DNA of 64,000 bases from TMED112 sp964575305 (GTDB lineage: Bacteria; Pseudomonadota; Gammaproteobacteria; Magnimaribacterales; TMED112), in NCBI GenBank assembly GCA_964575305.1, contig CAZNPG010000003.1, forward strand, positions 1 to 64,000, read 5' to 3'. Made by a program: the position numbers and the translations under genes. Of the stretch, positions 24,983 to 35,265 are shown in pieces; the stretch's first letter is position 1; each line of letters opens with the position of its first letter. Below the pieces are notes generated by a model. The model saw only the letters and a program-made list of their open reading frames with translations, did no database searches and was not told the DNA's origin.

Positions 24983-27900
24983 TTGCAAAAGAAAATTTCT
25001 CTAAGCGATAAATACACTCAAAGGGAAGGTAAAATCTTTCTGACTGGCATACAAGCACTTGTCAGGCTTCCACTCATTCAAAAAGACCTAGATGAAAAGA
25101 ATAATTTAGATACGGGAGGCTTCATATCAGGCTATAAAGGTTCACCACTAGGTGGATATGACTTAGAACTTAGTCGCGCTCAAAAATATTTACAAGAAAA
25201 ATCAATTTTTCATCAACCTGGTTTAAATGAGGAGCTTGGGGCTACAGCTGTATGGGGTACACAGCAGGGCGAATTTAAAAATAGAGGCCAAAAAGATGGG
25301 GTCTTTGGTATTTGGTATGGAAAAGGTCCTGGTATGGATAGGACTATGGATGTTTTTAAACATGCTAATGCAGCTGGCTCCTCAAAATATGGAGGAGTTC
25401 TAGCAATTGCAGGTGATGACCATGCAGCTAAATCATCAACTTTGCCTCATCAATCTGATCACAATTTTATGAGTGCTTTTATGCCTTACCTTTATCCAGC
25501 AGGAGTAGAAGAAATAATAAGGTTTGGCTTACTAGGAATCGCTATGAGCAGATACAGTGGCTGCTGGACAGGTTTTAAGATTGTTTCAGATGTAGCTGAC
25601 TCAGGCAAAAGATACGATACTGAAATAGAGAGCTCACCAATTGTTATTCCAAGCGAAAACTTCTTAGGTGAGTACAAGGATTTACCTAGAAATATCTTGT
25701 ATACCGATACACCAAGAGAGCAAGATTATCGACTTCAAAGAGCTAAAGGATTTGCAGCACAAGAATTTGTAAGAGCTAATAAGATTGATGTTTCGTTATG
25801 GAAAGATAGAAATTCAAAAATGGGAATTATCACTGCTGGGAAATCATACAATGATGTTCGTGAAGCGCTTAGATGGTTAAATATCAATGAAGAAAAAGCG
25901 CGAGAGCTAGGCATCTGCATTTATAAGGTTGGAATGCCATGGCCACTAGAACCTCACGGAGTCAGAGAGTTTTGTGAAGGGCTTGATACTGTATTAGTAG
26001 TAGAAGAGAAAAGAGAGCTCATTGAACATCAAGTCAAATGGCAACTTTACAACTGGAAAGATAATGTCAGACCAACTGTTATTGGAAAGCAAGATGAGTA
26101 CGGTAGCTGGCTATTGCCAGCAGAAAATGATTTGCCCTTACAAACTATAGTTGAAGCAATATCAAGTAGGCTCCATCAAATAACGGGCGACCCTGAACTG
26201 CTAAAGAATCTTGAATGGTTCAATAGGCGCAATGAAGAACAGAAAAACCTTGAAGCCCCAATTATTAGAAAACCATTTTTTTGTTCAGGCTGTCCACACA
26301 ACTCTTCTTTAAAGCTTCCTGAAGGCAAAAGGGCATTAGGTGGCATTGGTTGCCACTATATGGCTGTCGATTCAGTAGAAGGAACAGAATTTTTTACACA
26401 GATGGGAGGTGAAGGTACGCCATGGATTGGAATTGCTCCTTTTTCAAAAGAAAAGCATGTTTTTGCAAACCTAGGTGATGGTACCTATAAGCATTCAGGG
26501 ATATTAGCCATCAGAGCTTCTCTAGATGCAAACGTAAATATCACATATAAAATTTTATATAACGATGCTGTAGCTATGACTGGTGGTCAAGAAATTGGTG
26601 GAAACTGGGATGTAGAAGGAATAGTTAAACAAGTTAGAGCTGAAGGTGTTAAAAAAGTTTCAATCTTATCCGAAGACCCTAAAAAATATAATCATCTTCT
26701 AGAGGACGGTATAAAAAGTTTGCACAGAGATTCAATTGTTCAAGAACAAGAAGAATTGAGCAAATATGAAGGTGTAAGTGTTTTAATTTTTGATCAAACC
26801 TGTGCAGCTGAAAAAAGAAGAAGAAGAAAAAGAGGATTGATGGAAGACCCAAAAAAAAGGGTTGTGATCAATAAGGAAGTTTGTGAAGGTTGTGGTGATT
26901 GTTCAATCCAATCAAGTTGTGTCTCAATTGAACCCATTGAAACAGATCTTGGTAGAAAAAGAAAAATTAATCAATCAAATTGCAATAAGGATTATTCATG
27001 CATAAAAGGTTTTTGCCCATCGTTTGTAACGGTTGATGCAGAAATGAAAAAAAATACTGACTTTAAAGATTTAGGAGAATTTCCTGAACCAAAACTTCTA
27101 AATGATGATGAGGTAGTGAATGTAATGCTAACAGGCATTGGTGGTACTGGAGTTTTAACAATCTCAGCAATTCTTGCATATGCAGCGCATTATGAAGGCA
27201 AAGATTCATCGGTATTAGATATGACGGGACTTGCTCAAAAAGGAGGTGCTGTCTGGTCACATATTAAAATCTATGAACATGGAGTTGCACCTTTTAGTCA
27301 AAAAATATCTCCGGGGGCAGCTGATGTGTTACTTGCATGTGATGGTGTAGTAGGAACAAAACCTGAGATTCAAGAAGTTGTTTCAAAAGAAAAGACATTG
27401 ACAGTTTTAAATAACAATACTATTCCTGTGGCAGATTTTGTTACCAATAGAGATCTAGATTTTAAGAACAACGATGTACTTAAAATGCTTGAGAACACAA
27501 CTAAAGATATAGTTTCTTTTGTGCCTGCGATAAAGATATCTGAGGAGCTATCAGGCGATGCTATTGGGACTAATATGCTAATGTTAGGTAGTGCTTATCA
27601 AAATGGATTAATTCCAATCAAAGCTGAAAATATCATTAAAGCAATTGAACTAAATGGGATAGGAATAGAAAGAAATGTGTATAACTTCAATCTAGGAAGA
27701 CTTTACACAATAAACCCTAATCATGAAATCTTTGAATTCTTAAATAAAGATGCAGTAAAAAACCTTAACTCAGTAGAGCTTTTTGAAGACAGGTTAGAAA
27801 GAATTACAAAATACGACAAAAAAGTGGTAACTGATTTCAAAAATAACAAAGAACTTATTGATAAGATTTTGTCACAAGAAATAGAGACAGAAGCGATTGC

Positions 27901-28483
27901 TAAAGATTCAATAAAAGAGCTTTATAGAGTTTTTGCTATAAAGGATGAATACGAAGTTGCTCGAATGCATATAGAAAATACTGAAAAAATATTAAATGAA
28001 AATTTCTCAGCTTGGAACAACCTAAAATTCTATTTGTCTCCTCCGATAATATCTTTCATTAAAGATAAAAGAACAGGCCGACCTATAAAAATTGCAATAC
28101 CAGCATTTGTTGCAATGCCGACATTTAAGATCCTTAATTTTTTAAAATTCTTGAGAGGTACAATTTTTGACCCATTAGGTTTCTCAGCTGATCGAAAACA
28201 AGATATAGAACATAGAGAACTATTCAAGAAAAAATTAAAAGAAATAGATAATCTAATTGCAGGACAGAAAAGCAAAAAACTCATAGATTTGGTGGAAGCC
28301 TCAAGGGATGTAAAAGGTTACGGCCCTGTGAGGGAAAAATCTTACTTAGATTTTAGAAAGAAAATTAACGCGCCTAAACAAAAAAGATCAAGAATAATAA
28401 GCCGGTTATTTAGTTTTGAATCTAATAGGAATATCAAAGCTAAAAAGGTAACATCTAATCAGGAAAAAAACCTGAATGATTAA
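24983..28483 (+). CDS. Fused 2-oxoacid (indolepyruvate-type) ferredoxin oxidoreductase
   Basis: 1166-aa fused enzyme that oxidatively decarboxylates an aryl or branched 2-oxoacid with CoA, using TPP and iron-sulfur clusters. The N-terminal IorA-like part starts FLTGIQALVRLPLIQKDL and contains GFISGYKGSPLGGYD; the TPP-binding part is around GDGTYKHSGILAIRAS. Cysteine motifs are CSGCPHN, then CEGCGDCSIQSSC and CNKDYSCIKGFC. The C-terminal gamma/IorB-like part begins VMLTGIGGTGVLTISAIL. Start is TTG at 24983 behind AGGGG. Overlaps the DUF442 gene by 8 bases. Probably drains amino acids (Phe, Tyr, Trp or branched) into acyl-CoA. Confidence 0.9.
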   Translation: MQKKISLSDKYTQREGKIFLTGIQALVRLPLIQKDLDEKNNLDTGGFISGYKGSPLGGYDLELSRAQKYLQEKSIFHQPGLNEELGATAVWGTQQGEFKNRGQKDGVFGIWYGKGPGMDRTMDVFKHANAAGSSKYGGVLAIAGDDHAAKSSTLPHQSDHNFMSAFMPYLYPAGVEEIIRFGLLGIAMSRYSGCWTGFKIVSDVADSGKRYDTEIESSPIVIPSENFLGEYKDLPRNILYTDTPREQDYRLQRAKGFAAQEFVRANKIDVSLWKDRNSKMGIITAGKSYNDVREALRWLNINEEKARELGICIYKVGMPWPLEPHGVREFCEGLDTVLVVEEKRELIEHQVKWQLYNWKDNVRPTVIGKQDEYGSWLLPAENDLPLQTIVEAISSRLHQITGDPELLKNLEWFNRRNEEQKNLEAPIIRKPFFCSGCPHNSSLKLPEGKRALGGIGCHYMAVDSVEGTEFFTQMGGEGTPWIGIAPFSKEKHVFANLGDGTYKHSGILAIRASLDANVNITYKILYNDAVAMTGGQEIGGNWDVEGIVKQVRAEGVKKVSILSEDPKKYNHLLEDGIKSLHRDSIVQEQEELSKYEGVSVLIFDQTCAAEKRRRRKRGLMEDPKKRVVINKEVCEGCGDCSIQSSCVSIEPIETDLGRKRKINQSNCNKDYSCIKGFCPSFVTVDAEMKKNTDFKDLGEFPEPKLLNDDEVVNVMLTGIGGTGVLTISAILAYAAHYEGKDSSVLDMTGLAQKGGAVWSHIKIYEHGVAPFSQKISPGAADVLLACDGVVGTKPEIQEVVSKEKTLTVLNNNTIPVADFVTNRDLDFKNNDVLKMLENTTKDIVSFVPAIKISEELSGDAIGTNMLMLGSAYQNGLIPIKAENIIKAIELNGIGIERNVYNFNLGRLYTINPNHEIFEFLNKDAVKNLNSVELFEDRLERITKYDKKVVTDFKNNKELIDKILSQEIETEAIAKDSIKELYRVFAIKDEYEVARMHIENTEKILNENFSAWNNLKFYLSPPIISFIKDKRTGRPIKIAIPAFVAMPTFKILNFLKFLRGTIFDPLGFSADRKQDIEHRELFKKKLKEIDNLIAGQKSKKLIDLVEASRDVKGYGPVREKSYLDFRKKINAPKQKRSRIISRLFSFESNRNIKAKKVTSNQEKNLND

Positions 28484-28898
28484 AGTCACTGATAATTTTT
28501 ATGTTTCGTCTCAAATTAACGAAGAACAGATTAATTATTTCAAAGAGCAAGGTTTCAATTTAGTAATATGCAATAGGCCTAATGGCGAGGAATCTGGACA
28601 AACAGATTTCGAACTAATTCAAGCATCATGCAAACAAGCAGAAATTGATTTTATTCATTTACCAATGGTGCCTGGAGATCTGTCACCTGAACTGATAAAT
28701 GAAACAAAAAATCTTATTGATCAAAATAAAAAGACTCTTGCTTATTGCAGAACAGGAACCAGATGTATAAATTTATGGGCCTGTGCAAATGCTATAGACA
28801 ACAATATTGACGAAACTATTGAGCTAGCAACTGATGCAGGCTATGACTTGGATCATCTTAGACCGCTCTTAGATGTTTTAAATTCTAATTCTTCTTAA
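28476..28898 (+). CDS. DUF442 / TIGR01244 protein-phosphatase-like sulfur transferase
   Basis: 140 aa. Begins with the family signature VTDNFYVSSQINEEQINYFKEQGFNLVICNRPNGEES (shown in part) and has the CX5R phosphatase-type loop YCRTGTRC. In other bacteria this domain is the Blh protein or is fused to sulfide:quinone oxidoreductase. Here it overlaps the giant oxidoreductase by 8 bases. Its role could be persulfide handling, but this is inference. Converges on a small membrane-protein gene with a 14-base overlap. Confidence 0.85.
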   Translation: MIKVTDNFYVSSQINEEQINYFKEQGFNLVICNRPNGEESGQTDFELIQASCKQAEIDFIHLPMVPGDLSPELINETKNLIDQNKKTLAYCRTGTRCINLWACANAIDNNIDETIELATDAGYDLDHLRPLLDVLNSNSS

Positions 28899-29142
28899 AT
28901 AATAGAATAAACCAAACAACAGGAATAACTAACAGACATCCAAACGTTATATTAAGTGCTAAAAGGATAGGAAAATCTACAATAGCACCTAAGAAATCAG
29001 AAAGAGAATTGCCAATTAGTGCACCATATAGAGCTCCATTCACCCCTGATCCTTTAAAATACTTATCTATATCTATGCCAAGAACAGTAGCAAATGCTAA
29101 GACACCATTATCTATTAGGCCGTAAAGTATCCCATCTGGCAT
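28885..29142 (-). CDS. Small membrane protein downstream of putA
   Basis: 85 aa, two hydrophobic stretches (LIDNGVLAFATVLGI is weak; FPILLALNITFGCLLVIPVVWFILLF is strong) with a glycine-rich GALYGALIGNSLSDFLGAI segment in between. ATG shares one base with the preceding gene's stop (TAATG), so it is the last gene of the putA-DUF4345 unit. No family recognised. Confidence 0.6.
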   Translation of the reverse strand: MPDGILYGLIDNGVLAFATVLGIDIDKYFKGSGVNGALYGALIGNSLSDFLGAIVDFPILLALNITFGCLLVIPVVWFILLFKKN

Positions 29143-29531
29143 TAGAAAATTTTCCTTTTCATATTTTTGAGAGTTACATATAAAAATATGAAGTACACAA
29201 TTTCAAAAGCTGTAAAACCAATCAGAAAAGCTGAAGTAAATTCACCATAAATCAAAGTTATTATTCGACCTAATAGAATTCCAGAAATTAAAAAAATTAA
29301 CACTTTAAAAAATATTTCCTGATATTTGGGTTTGAAAACTGCAAATAATGCTGAAACACCAATTAAGAAATTAATACCACCATAAACCGATCTAATTTCT
29401 GCAGAACCTAAATTAGAATTTATGCTTAGACCTACATCATCAACGTAAGATGTTGGATCAAATAGTGCCCATCCGCCAAGCCAGCCGTACATTATTGCTG
29501 TAAATAGTAGAAAAATTTTATTTATCATCAT
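29142..29531 (-). CDS. DUF4345-like membrane protein
   Basis: 129 aa, four membrane helices. The N-terminal AIMYGWLGGWALFDPTSYVDDVGL and AEIRSVYGGINFLIGVSALFA (shown in part) are typical of DUF4345. Overlaps the end of putA by 4 bases, so it is part of the proline operon. Similar in topology to the protein at 20927-21292. Function unknown. Confidence 0.75.
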   Translation of the reverse strand: MMINKIFLLFTAIMYGWLGGWALFDPTSYVDDVGLSINSNLGSAEIRSVYGGINFLIGVSALFAVFKPKYQEIFFKVLIFLISGILLGRIITLIYGEFTSAFLIGFTAFEIVYFIFLYVTLKNMKRKIF

Positions 29532-32500
29532 TCGTTATTCTTAGTTAATAAATCTATATTACCACCTGTTGCCATCACATTGTCAGTGAAGGTTTTTTCC
29601 GTTACAAAGCTATGAAGGTAATTAGGCCCTCCAGCTTTAGGTCCTGTACCGCTTAATCCCTGACCTCCAAATGGCTGAACACCTACAACAGCTCCAACAA
29701 TATCTCTGTTTAGGTAAAAGTTTCCAATATTTGATTTGTCAAAAATTTGCTTTGCCTTTTCTAATATTCTGGAGTGAACACCCATAGTTAAACCAAAACC
29801 TGTCGAATTAATTTCTTCGATAAGCTCATCAAGTTTAGAAGGATCATAGCTTATGAAATGAAGAACTGGTCCAAATTTTTCACCATCAATTTCACTTATA
29901 GAATCAATCTTAAATGCTATCGGGTTTATGAAAAGTGAACCATCTTTGATTTCACATTTAGTTTCAACATATTCTTTTCCAAGTTTTTTGAGTTTAGCAA
30001 TATGGTTATTTAATTTAGATATCGATGTTTTATTTATGATTGGACCAATATCAGTACTTGGATTTTTTGGGTCGCCCACTTGAATTTCTTGCATTGCTTC
30101 TTTCAGATAATCCCAATATTCTTCTGCAACATCACTTTGTACAAAAACTACCCTTAGAGCACTGCATCTTTGCCCTGCGCTATAGAATGCTGATCTAACA
30201 ACATCATCTATGACTTGTTCTTTTAAAGACGATGAATCAACAAACATTGCATTTTGACCACCTGTCTCAGCTATAAGTGTTTTGATTGGTCCATCAGATT
30301 GAGCAAGGTTAATATTGATTGACTTCGCTGCCGCAGTAGACCCAGTAAAAGCCACACCATTTAAATTACTCATTTTTGTTAATTCATTACCAATATCTTT
30401 TCCACCTATCACTAATTGAAGTACTGATTCAGGTACACCTGCTTGATGAAATAATTTAATAATTTGAAATGCTATTAAAGATGTATCCTCGGCTGGTTTT
30501 GCCAATACATTATTCCCAGTAACTAATGCAGCTGTAATTTGACCAACAAAGATTGCCATTGGAAAATTCCAAGGACTTATGCAAAGAAAGTTTCCTTTCG
30601 GAGCATGAGATAAAAAGTTTCGTTCTCCAGATGGACTTTCTAACTCTATTTCAGTGAACGTTTTCTCAGCATGAAGGTTGTAATAATTAATAAAGTCAAT
30701 TGCTTCTCTTATCTCAGCATCACAGTCCTTTAATGTTTTGCCTGCTTCATTTATCAATAACGCATAAAACATATCTGAATTTTCCTTAAGTAATTCAGCA
30801 GCTTTCTTTAAAATAGATATCCTTTGATCAACAGGTAATTTTCCCCAGTCATTATCTTTAAAAATGACATTATCTAGGTTCTCTTTAGAGAGGTAAGAAA
30901 CCTCACCAATTTTTTCCCTAGGGTTATTAGGTGAGAACTTATCCTCATAAGAGTCAACAACTTCTTCACCATTTAACAGAGAGCATGCATAAAATTTATG
31001 CCCCTCAAACGACTTAATTTTTTTATCTAATTCTTCGATTTTCATAAGATCTCCAAAATCAAAACCTTCAGAGTTTTCTCTGTCAGAGAAGATATTCTTA
31101 GGTCTCGGCACTTGTTTTAGATAATTTTTTTCTGATAGGTTTCTAGTTGCAATCTCTATTGGATTTTTTACTACATCTTTTATTGGAATATCCTTTGATA
31201 AATATTTGTTCACAAATGAGCTATTCGCACCATTTTCTAACAATCTTCTTACCAGATATGGAAGTAGCTCTTTCTTGGAACCTACTGGAGCATACACTCT
31301 TGTTAGTGGAAATTTTTCATAGACTTTTTCAGCATTTCTATAAGTTAAATCACCCATTCCAAAGATTCTTTGGAATTCAAACTCATCTTCTCTGTTTTTA
31401 TAGAGTTCCATAATTCCTGCAATAGTGTGGGCATTATGAGTGGCAAAGTAAGGTCTTAAGTTCTTTGTCTCTGAAATAACTTTGGCTGTAGCTAGATAAT
31501 TTAAATCAGTGAAAGATTTCGATGTAAATACAGGCAAGTCTTCTGCACCTTTTACTTGGTGTATTTTTACTTCTTGGTCCCAATAAGCACCTTTGACCAA
31601 TCTCATCATCATTCCATTTCTTTCAGAACCAAGCTGATCAACAAATTTAACGACTACTGGAGCTCTTTTACCATATGCTTGGATAGCCAAACCAAGACCT
31701 CCCCAATCCTTTAGATCTTTTCTTTTAGATAGGTTTTCAATTAGATGAAGGCTTAGTTCTAATCTATCTTGTTCTTCAGCATCTATAGTTAAAGCAATAT
31801 CATGAGCAGCCGATTGAACACATAGTTGGTAAACCCTTTCAAGCAACTCATCAAAGACACGGTCCTTCTTGGTTGCTTCATACCTAGGATGTATTGCTGA
31901 TAATTTTATTGAAATCTCATGAAAAGATTTTGATAAAAGTGCATTTTTTTCTCCAACCTTTCTTATAGCTTCTTCGTAAGCATTAAAAAAGAAATCAACA
32001 TCAGACTTTGTTCTTGCAGCTTCACCCAACATATCAAAAGAGCAGGGCACTTTAGGAAAATCAAATTTATTTAACGCATCATCTATATCAATGCCTGAAA
32101 CGAACTCTTCACTAAGGATTTCCATACCTTTTTTAATTGCTTCTCTTAAGATTGGATCACCTAACCTAGATGTAAGTCCTTGAAACCAGCTAATTGGGTT
32201 AGCGCTAATATTATTATCAAGCTCAACAACTTGCTCAGCTAAAAAAAGACCAAATGTTGTCGCGTTTACAAATAATGAAGGAGAACTATTTAAATGTGCT
32301 AACCATTTTTTTCCACCGATTTTTTCTTCAATGATCTCATCACAAGTAGCATTATCCGGTATTCTCAATAGGGATTCAGCAAGACACATTAATGCAATGC
32401 CTTCTTGGTTGCTTAATCCATACTCTAGAAAAAAATTATCTAATCTAGTTTTATTTCTATCCTCTCTGCACTTTTTAACAATTGATTCGGCATTCTCATA

Positions 32501-32611
32501 TATTGATGAATTATTAATCCATGCATTCGAATCAATTAGATTTTCTACAAGACTAGATTCGTCTTGATATTTTAATTTTTGTAAATCTTTGAAATAGCTA
32601 TCAGTACTCAT
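29528..32611 (-). CDS. putA: Bifunctional proline dehydrogenase / P5C dehydrogenase PutA
   Basis: 1027 aa, the short PutA form without the N-terminal ribbon-helix-helix repressor domain of E. coli PutA (1320 aa). PRODH barrel at about 80-450, with LTIDAEEQDRLEL, MMRLVKGAYWDQEVK and FATHNAHT. Aldehyde dehydrogenase domain at about 530-1015, with SPWNFPMAIFVGQITAALV, AFTGSTAAAK, the general-base ETGGQN and the catalytic Cys in AGQRCSALRVVFV. It converts proline to glutamate with FAD and NAD+. With no DNA-binding domain, regulation likely falls to the adjacent LysR-type gene 48 bases upstream. Confidence 0.96.
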   Translation of the reverse strand: MSTDSYFKDLQKLKYQDESSLVENLIDSNAWINNSSIYENAESIVKKCREDRNKTRLDNFFLEYGLSNQEGIALMCLAESLLRIPDNATCDEIIEEKIGGKKWLAHLNSSPSLFVNATTFGLFLAEQVVELDNNISANPISWFQGLTSRLGDPILREAIKKGMEILSEEFVSGIDIDDALNKFDFPKVPCSFDMLGEAARTKSDVDFFFNAYEEAIRKVGEKNALLSKSFHEISIKLSAIHPRYEATKKDRVFDELLERVYQLCVQSAAHDIALTIDAEEQDRLELSLHLIENLSKRKDLKDWGGLGLAIQAYGKRAPVVVKFVDQLGSERNGMMMRLVKGAYWDQEVKIHQVKGAEDLPVFTSKSFTDLNYLATAKVISETKNLRPYFATHNAHTIAGIMELYKNREDEFEFQRIFGMGDLTYRNAEKVYEKFPLTRVYAPVGSKKELLPYLVRRLLENGANSSFVNKYLSKDIPIKDVVKNPIEIATRNLSEKNYLKQVPRPKNIFSDRENSEGFDFGDLMKIEELDKKIKSFEGHKFYACSLLNGEEVVDSYEDKFSPNNPREKIGEVSYLSKENLDNVIFKDNDWGKLPVDQRISILKKAAELLKENSDMFYALLINEAGKTLKDCDAEIREAIDFINYYNLHAEKTFTEIELESPSGERNFLSHAPKGNFLCISPWNFPMAIFVGQITAALVTGNNVLAKPAEDTSLIAFQIIKLFHQAGVPESVLQLVIGGKDIGNELTKMSNLNGVAFTGSTAAAKSININLAQSDGPIKTLIAETGGQNAMFVDSSSLKEQVIDDVVRSAFYSAGQRCSALRVVFVQSDVAEEYWDYLKEAMQEIQVGDPKNPSTDIGPIINKTSISKLNNHIAKLKKLGKEYVETKCEIKDGSLFINPIAFKIDSISEIDGEKFGPVLHFISYDPSKLDELIEEINSTGFGLTMGVHSRILEKAKQIFDKSNIGNFYLNRDIVGAVVGVQPFGGQGLSGTGPKAGGPNYLHSFVTEKTFTDNVMATGGNIDLLTKNNE

Positions 32612-32659
32612 TTTAGTTTGGCTATTTTAACTTTTATTAGGAGGATTTAGAATTGATTT

Positions 32660-33571
32660 TTAATGCCATCTAGACTTTGCTTCATCAAAAGATTCTTTTA
32701 TTAATTCTTTGAGCCACAGGCATCCTGGGTCTGTATCGTTTGAAGAGTGCCAGGCAAGAAAGAATTGTGATGGAGCAACCTCAAATGGCAAGGTCTTAAA
32801 AGCTAAATCATGTTTGTTAGCAAATGATTTTGTACAAGTTAGCACCATGTCAGTGCCATTAAGAATTTCTGGTGTAACAAGGTAATGTTGAGCTCTGAGT
32901 ATAATTTTTCTATCTAGTTGTAATTTAGCTAAGGCATTATCGACCAAAGCACCACCTCTTTTTCTACCAGATATATGTATATGATCCAAATCCAAGTATT
33001 GTTCAATGCTTAAACTTTTTTCTTTAGCTAAATCATGGTCTTTCCTGAAACCACATACAAACTCATCTTCAAAAATTAGTTCTTTCTTAATATCTGAATC
33101 AGATGGTGGAAAAGGATCAACAGCAAAACATACCTCATTAGCTGCAAGAGCATGTTGAAGATCATCTCTTCTTGTATAGTAGCTGCTGAGCGCGACTTTA
33201 GGAGCCGCTTTATGAACTTTATCCATTAAGATAGGTAGAACTCTCCCTTCACTGACATCGTTTAATGACAACTTAAAAGCTCTGCTTGATTCAGCAGGAT
33301 CAAATGCATCAGGTGTTTCTAAACTTTTTTGAAGAATTGTTAGGGCTTCACGAACATGAATTATTATGTTCTCTGTCTTAGCTGTTGGCTGAACACCTTG
33401 CCCTACTCTTATAAAAAGTTGATCGTCAAAATAATCTCTTAGTTTTGATAAGGCACTACTTACTGCAGGCTGTGTTATACCAACTATTTCACCTGCTTTA
33501 GTTAAGCTACCTTCAGTATAGATTGCGTTAAAGACAACTAAGAGGTTTAGGTCGAGATTATTTAATTTCAT
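32660..33571 (-). CDS. LysR-type transcriptional regulator
   Basis: 303 aa. N-terminal winged HTH starting LDLNLLVVFNAIYTEGSLT, with recognition region GITQPAVSSALSKLRDYFDDQLFIR, of the NodD/LeuO-like DLNLL subgroup. The rest is an effector-binding domain (VLPILMDKVHKAAPKV onward). It lies between putA (same strand) and the divergent acyl-CoA dehydrogenase, so it may control either; the inverted repeat at 33599-33615 in the divergent gap favours the acyl-CoA dehydrogenase operon and autoregulation. Confidence 0.9.
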   Translation of the reverse strand: MKLNNLDLNLLVVFNAIYTEGSLTKAGEIVGITQPAVSSALSKLRDYFDDQLFIRVGQGVQPTAKTENIIIHVREALTILQKSLETPDAFDPAESSRAFKLSLNDVSEGRVLPILMDKVHKAAPKVALSSYYTRRDDLQHALAANEVCFAVDPFPPSDSDIKKELIFEDEFVCGFRKDHDLAKEKSLSIEQYLDLDHIHISGRKRGGALVDNALAKLQLDRKIILRAQHYLVTPEILNGTDMVLTCTKSFANKHDLAFKTLPFEVAPSQFFLAWHSSNDTDPGCLWLKELIKESFDEAKSRWH

Positions 33572-33598
33572 AAATGGCTTATAATTGTACCTGACTAT

Positions 33599-33615
33599 TA
33601 TAAATATTATTTATA
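33599..33615. promoter_or_regulatory. Perfect inverted repeat in LysR/acyl-CoA dehydrogenase gap
   Basis: TATAAATATTATTTATA: two perfect 8-base arms around a central T, in the 78-base gap between the divergent starts at 33571 and 33650. Position and symmetry fit a LysR-type box, though the pure A/T content raises the chance of coincidence. Confidence 0.45.
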
Positions 33616-33649
33616 GTATTGTAGATGTTTTTTTTATATGTAAAAAATT

Positions 33650-34867
33650 ATGAAATTTGAAAGCACGGAAAAAATAGATTTTTATTTACCTAAAGTTAAG
33701 AGCTTCATTGATGAAGTTGTAATGCCAGTAGAGCTGGAAATTCTTAATCAGAAGATTCCAGAAGATAAAAGATGGGAACCGCATCCTGAGCTTGAGCCTC
33801 TCAAGAAAGAAGCACGTGATAGAGGATTATGGAACCTTTTCTTACCAGACAGTGATTATGGCGCCGGGCTATCAAATTATGAATATGCCCATTTAGCTGA
33901 GGCTATGGGTCGCACACATTTTGCATCAGAAGCAATGAATTGTAGTGCACCCGATACCGGCAACATGGAAGTTTTAGTTCGTTATGGATCAAAAGATCAG
34001 CAAGACAAGTGGTTAAAACCACTATTGGATGGTGAAATTCGTTCAGCCTTTGGGATGACTGAGCCACAAGTTGCGTCATCTGATGCTACTAATATGGAAG
34101 CAACAGCTGAACTTGTAGATGGAGAATGGGTTATTAATGGAGAAAAATGGTGGACCTCTGGAGCTGGCGACCCGAGATGTAAGGTAATAATCTTCATGTG
34201 TGTTACAAACCCAGACAATGAAAGACACCAAAGACATTCTATGATTCTTATACCGATGGATACACCAGGCGTAGAAGTAAATAGGATGATGCATGTCTTT
34301 GGTTACGATGATGCTCCTCACGGCCATGCGCATATGAAGTTTGATAACGTCAAAGTTCCTTATGAAAATGTCATTCTAGGCGAAGGTAGAGGTTTTGAAA
34401 TTGCACAAGGTAGATTAGGTCCTGGAAGAATTCATCATTGTATGAGAGCAATAGGCGCAGCCGAGATTGCTTTTGAATTGATGTGTAAACGCTCAATGGA
34501 AAGAAAAGCATTTGGTAGAGAGCTAGCAAGGCTGGGTGGAAATTTTGATGTTATTGCAGATTCTAGAATAGAAATAAATCAAGCTAGATTGCTTACCTTG
34601 GATGCTGCTTGGAAGATGGATAAATATGGCAACAAAGTTGCAGCTAGTGAAATTGCCCAAATTAAAGTTGCTGCACCAATTATGGCTTGCAATGTAATTG
34701 ACAGAGCAATTCAAATGCATGGAGGAGCAGGAGTAAGTCAAGATTTTCCATTAGCAAGTATGTACGCTCATATGAGAACTCTAAGATTAGCTGATGGACC
34801 AGACGAAGTTCATAGAAGAAGTATCGCTAGACTAGAGCTTGCAAAAATATTTGGCGACAAAAAATGA
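33650..34867 (+). CDS. Acyl-CoA dehydrogenase
   Basis: 405-aa FAD-dependent acyl-CoA dehydrogenase of the ACAD10/11-like bacterial group. Conserved parts are AFGMTEPQVASSDATNME, INGEKWWTSGAGD, RIHHCMRAIGAAEIAFELM and the C-terminal QMHGGAGVSQDFPLA followed by LRLADGPDEVHRRSIA, which contains the expected catalytic acid. It introduces a trans-2 double bond into an acyl-CoA, passing electrons to ETF. First gene of a four-gene overlapping operon with DUF1330, a membrane protein and an MBL-fold enzyme. No clear Shine-Dalgarno sequence before the ATG. Confidence 0.93.
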   Translation: MKFESTEKIDFYLPKVKSFIDEVVMPVELEILNQKIPEDKRWEPHPELEPLKKEARDRGLWNLFLPDSDYGAGLSNYEYAHLAEAMGRTHFASEAMNCSAPDTGNMEVLVRYGSKDQQDKWLKPLLDGEIRSAFGMTEPQVASSDATNMEATAELVDGEWVINGEKWWTSGAGDPRCKVIIFMCVTNPDNERHQRHSMILIPMDTPGVEVNRMMHVFGYDDAPHGHAHMKFDNVKVPYENVILGEGRGFEIAQGRLGPGRIHHCMRAIGAAEIAFELMCKRSMERKAFGRELARLGGNFDVIADSRIEINQARLLTLDAAWKMDKYGNKVAASEIAQIKVAAPIMACNVIDRAIQMHGGAGVSQDFPLASMYAHMRTLRLADGPDEVHRRSIARLELAKIFGDKK

Positions 34868-35265
34868 AGGTTGAAAACAAAATCTTCCCAAATGAAGAAC
34901 AATTAAAAGGTTTTGATGATAATCCTGAAATAGGACCAATCAAGATGCTTAATCTTTTAAAATTTAAAGAACGTGCTGAATATTCTGATGGCAGAGAAAC
35001 AAACCTTTCAGGCTTTGAGGCCTATTTAATATATAGTAAAGAAACCCAAGAGCATTTAAAAAAAGTAGGGGGGAAATTGGTTTTTAGTGGTCCAGTTTCA
35101 AGACTTATGATTGGTGAAGCCGATGAGTTATGGGACGCTGTAGGTATAGCTGAGTATCCTAATAGGGCCGCAATGCTAAAGATGATAACTGACCCTGCAT
35201 ATTTAAAAAGTTCTGAGCATAGAGAAGCGGGACTTGAGGGTCAACTAAATATCGAAATCTTGTGA
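34864..35265 (+). CDS. DUF1330 domain protein
   Basis: 133 aa with the dimeric alpha/beta-barrel pattern of DUF1330: GPIKMLNLLKFKERA near the N-terminus, GFEAYLIYSKET, GGKLVFSGPVSRLMIGE and WDAVGIAEYPNRAAMLKM. Family members are cytoplasmic proteins, some linked to oxidative or catabolic reactions. ATGA overlap with the acyl-CoA dehydrogenase and GTGA overlap with the next gene, indicating one transcript. Confidence 0.85.
   Translation: MKVENKIFPNEEQLKGFDDNPEIGPIKMLNLLKFKERAEYSDGRETNLSGFEAYLIYSKETQEHLKKVGGKLVFSGPVSRLMIGEADELWDAVGIAEYPNRAAMLKMITDPAYLKSSEHREAGLEGQLNIEIL

Noticed and set aside
29528..32611. PutA as its own DNA-binding repressor
   Set aside because: The N-terminal ribbon-helix-helix domain is absent; the protein starts near the dimerisation/PRODH region.
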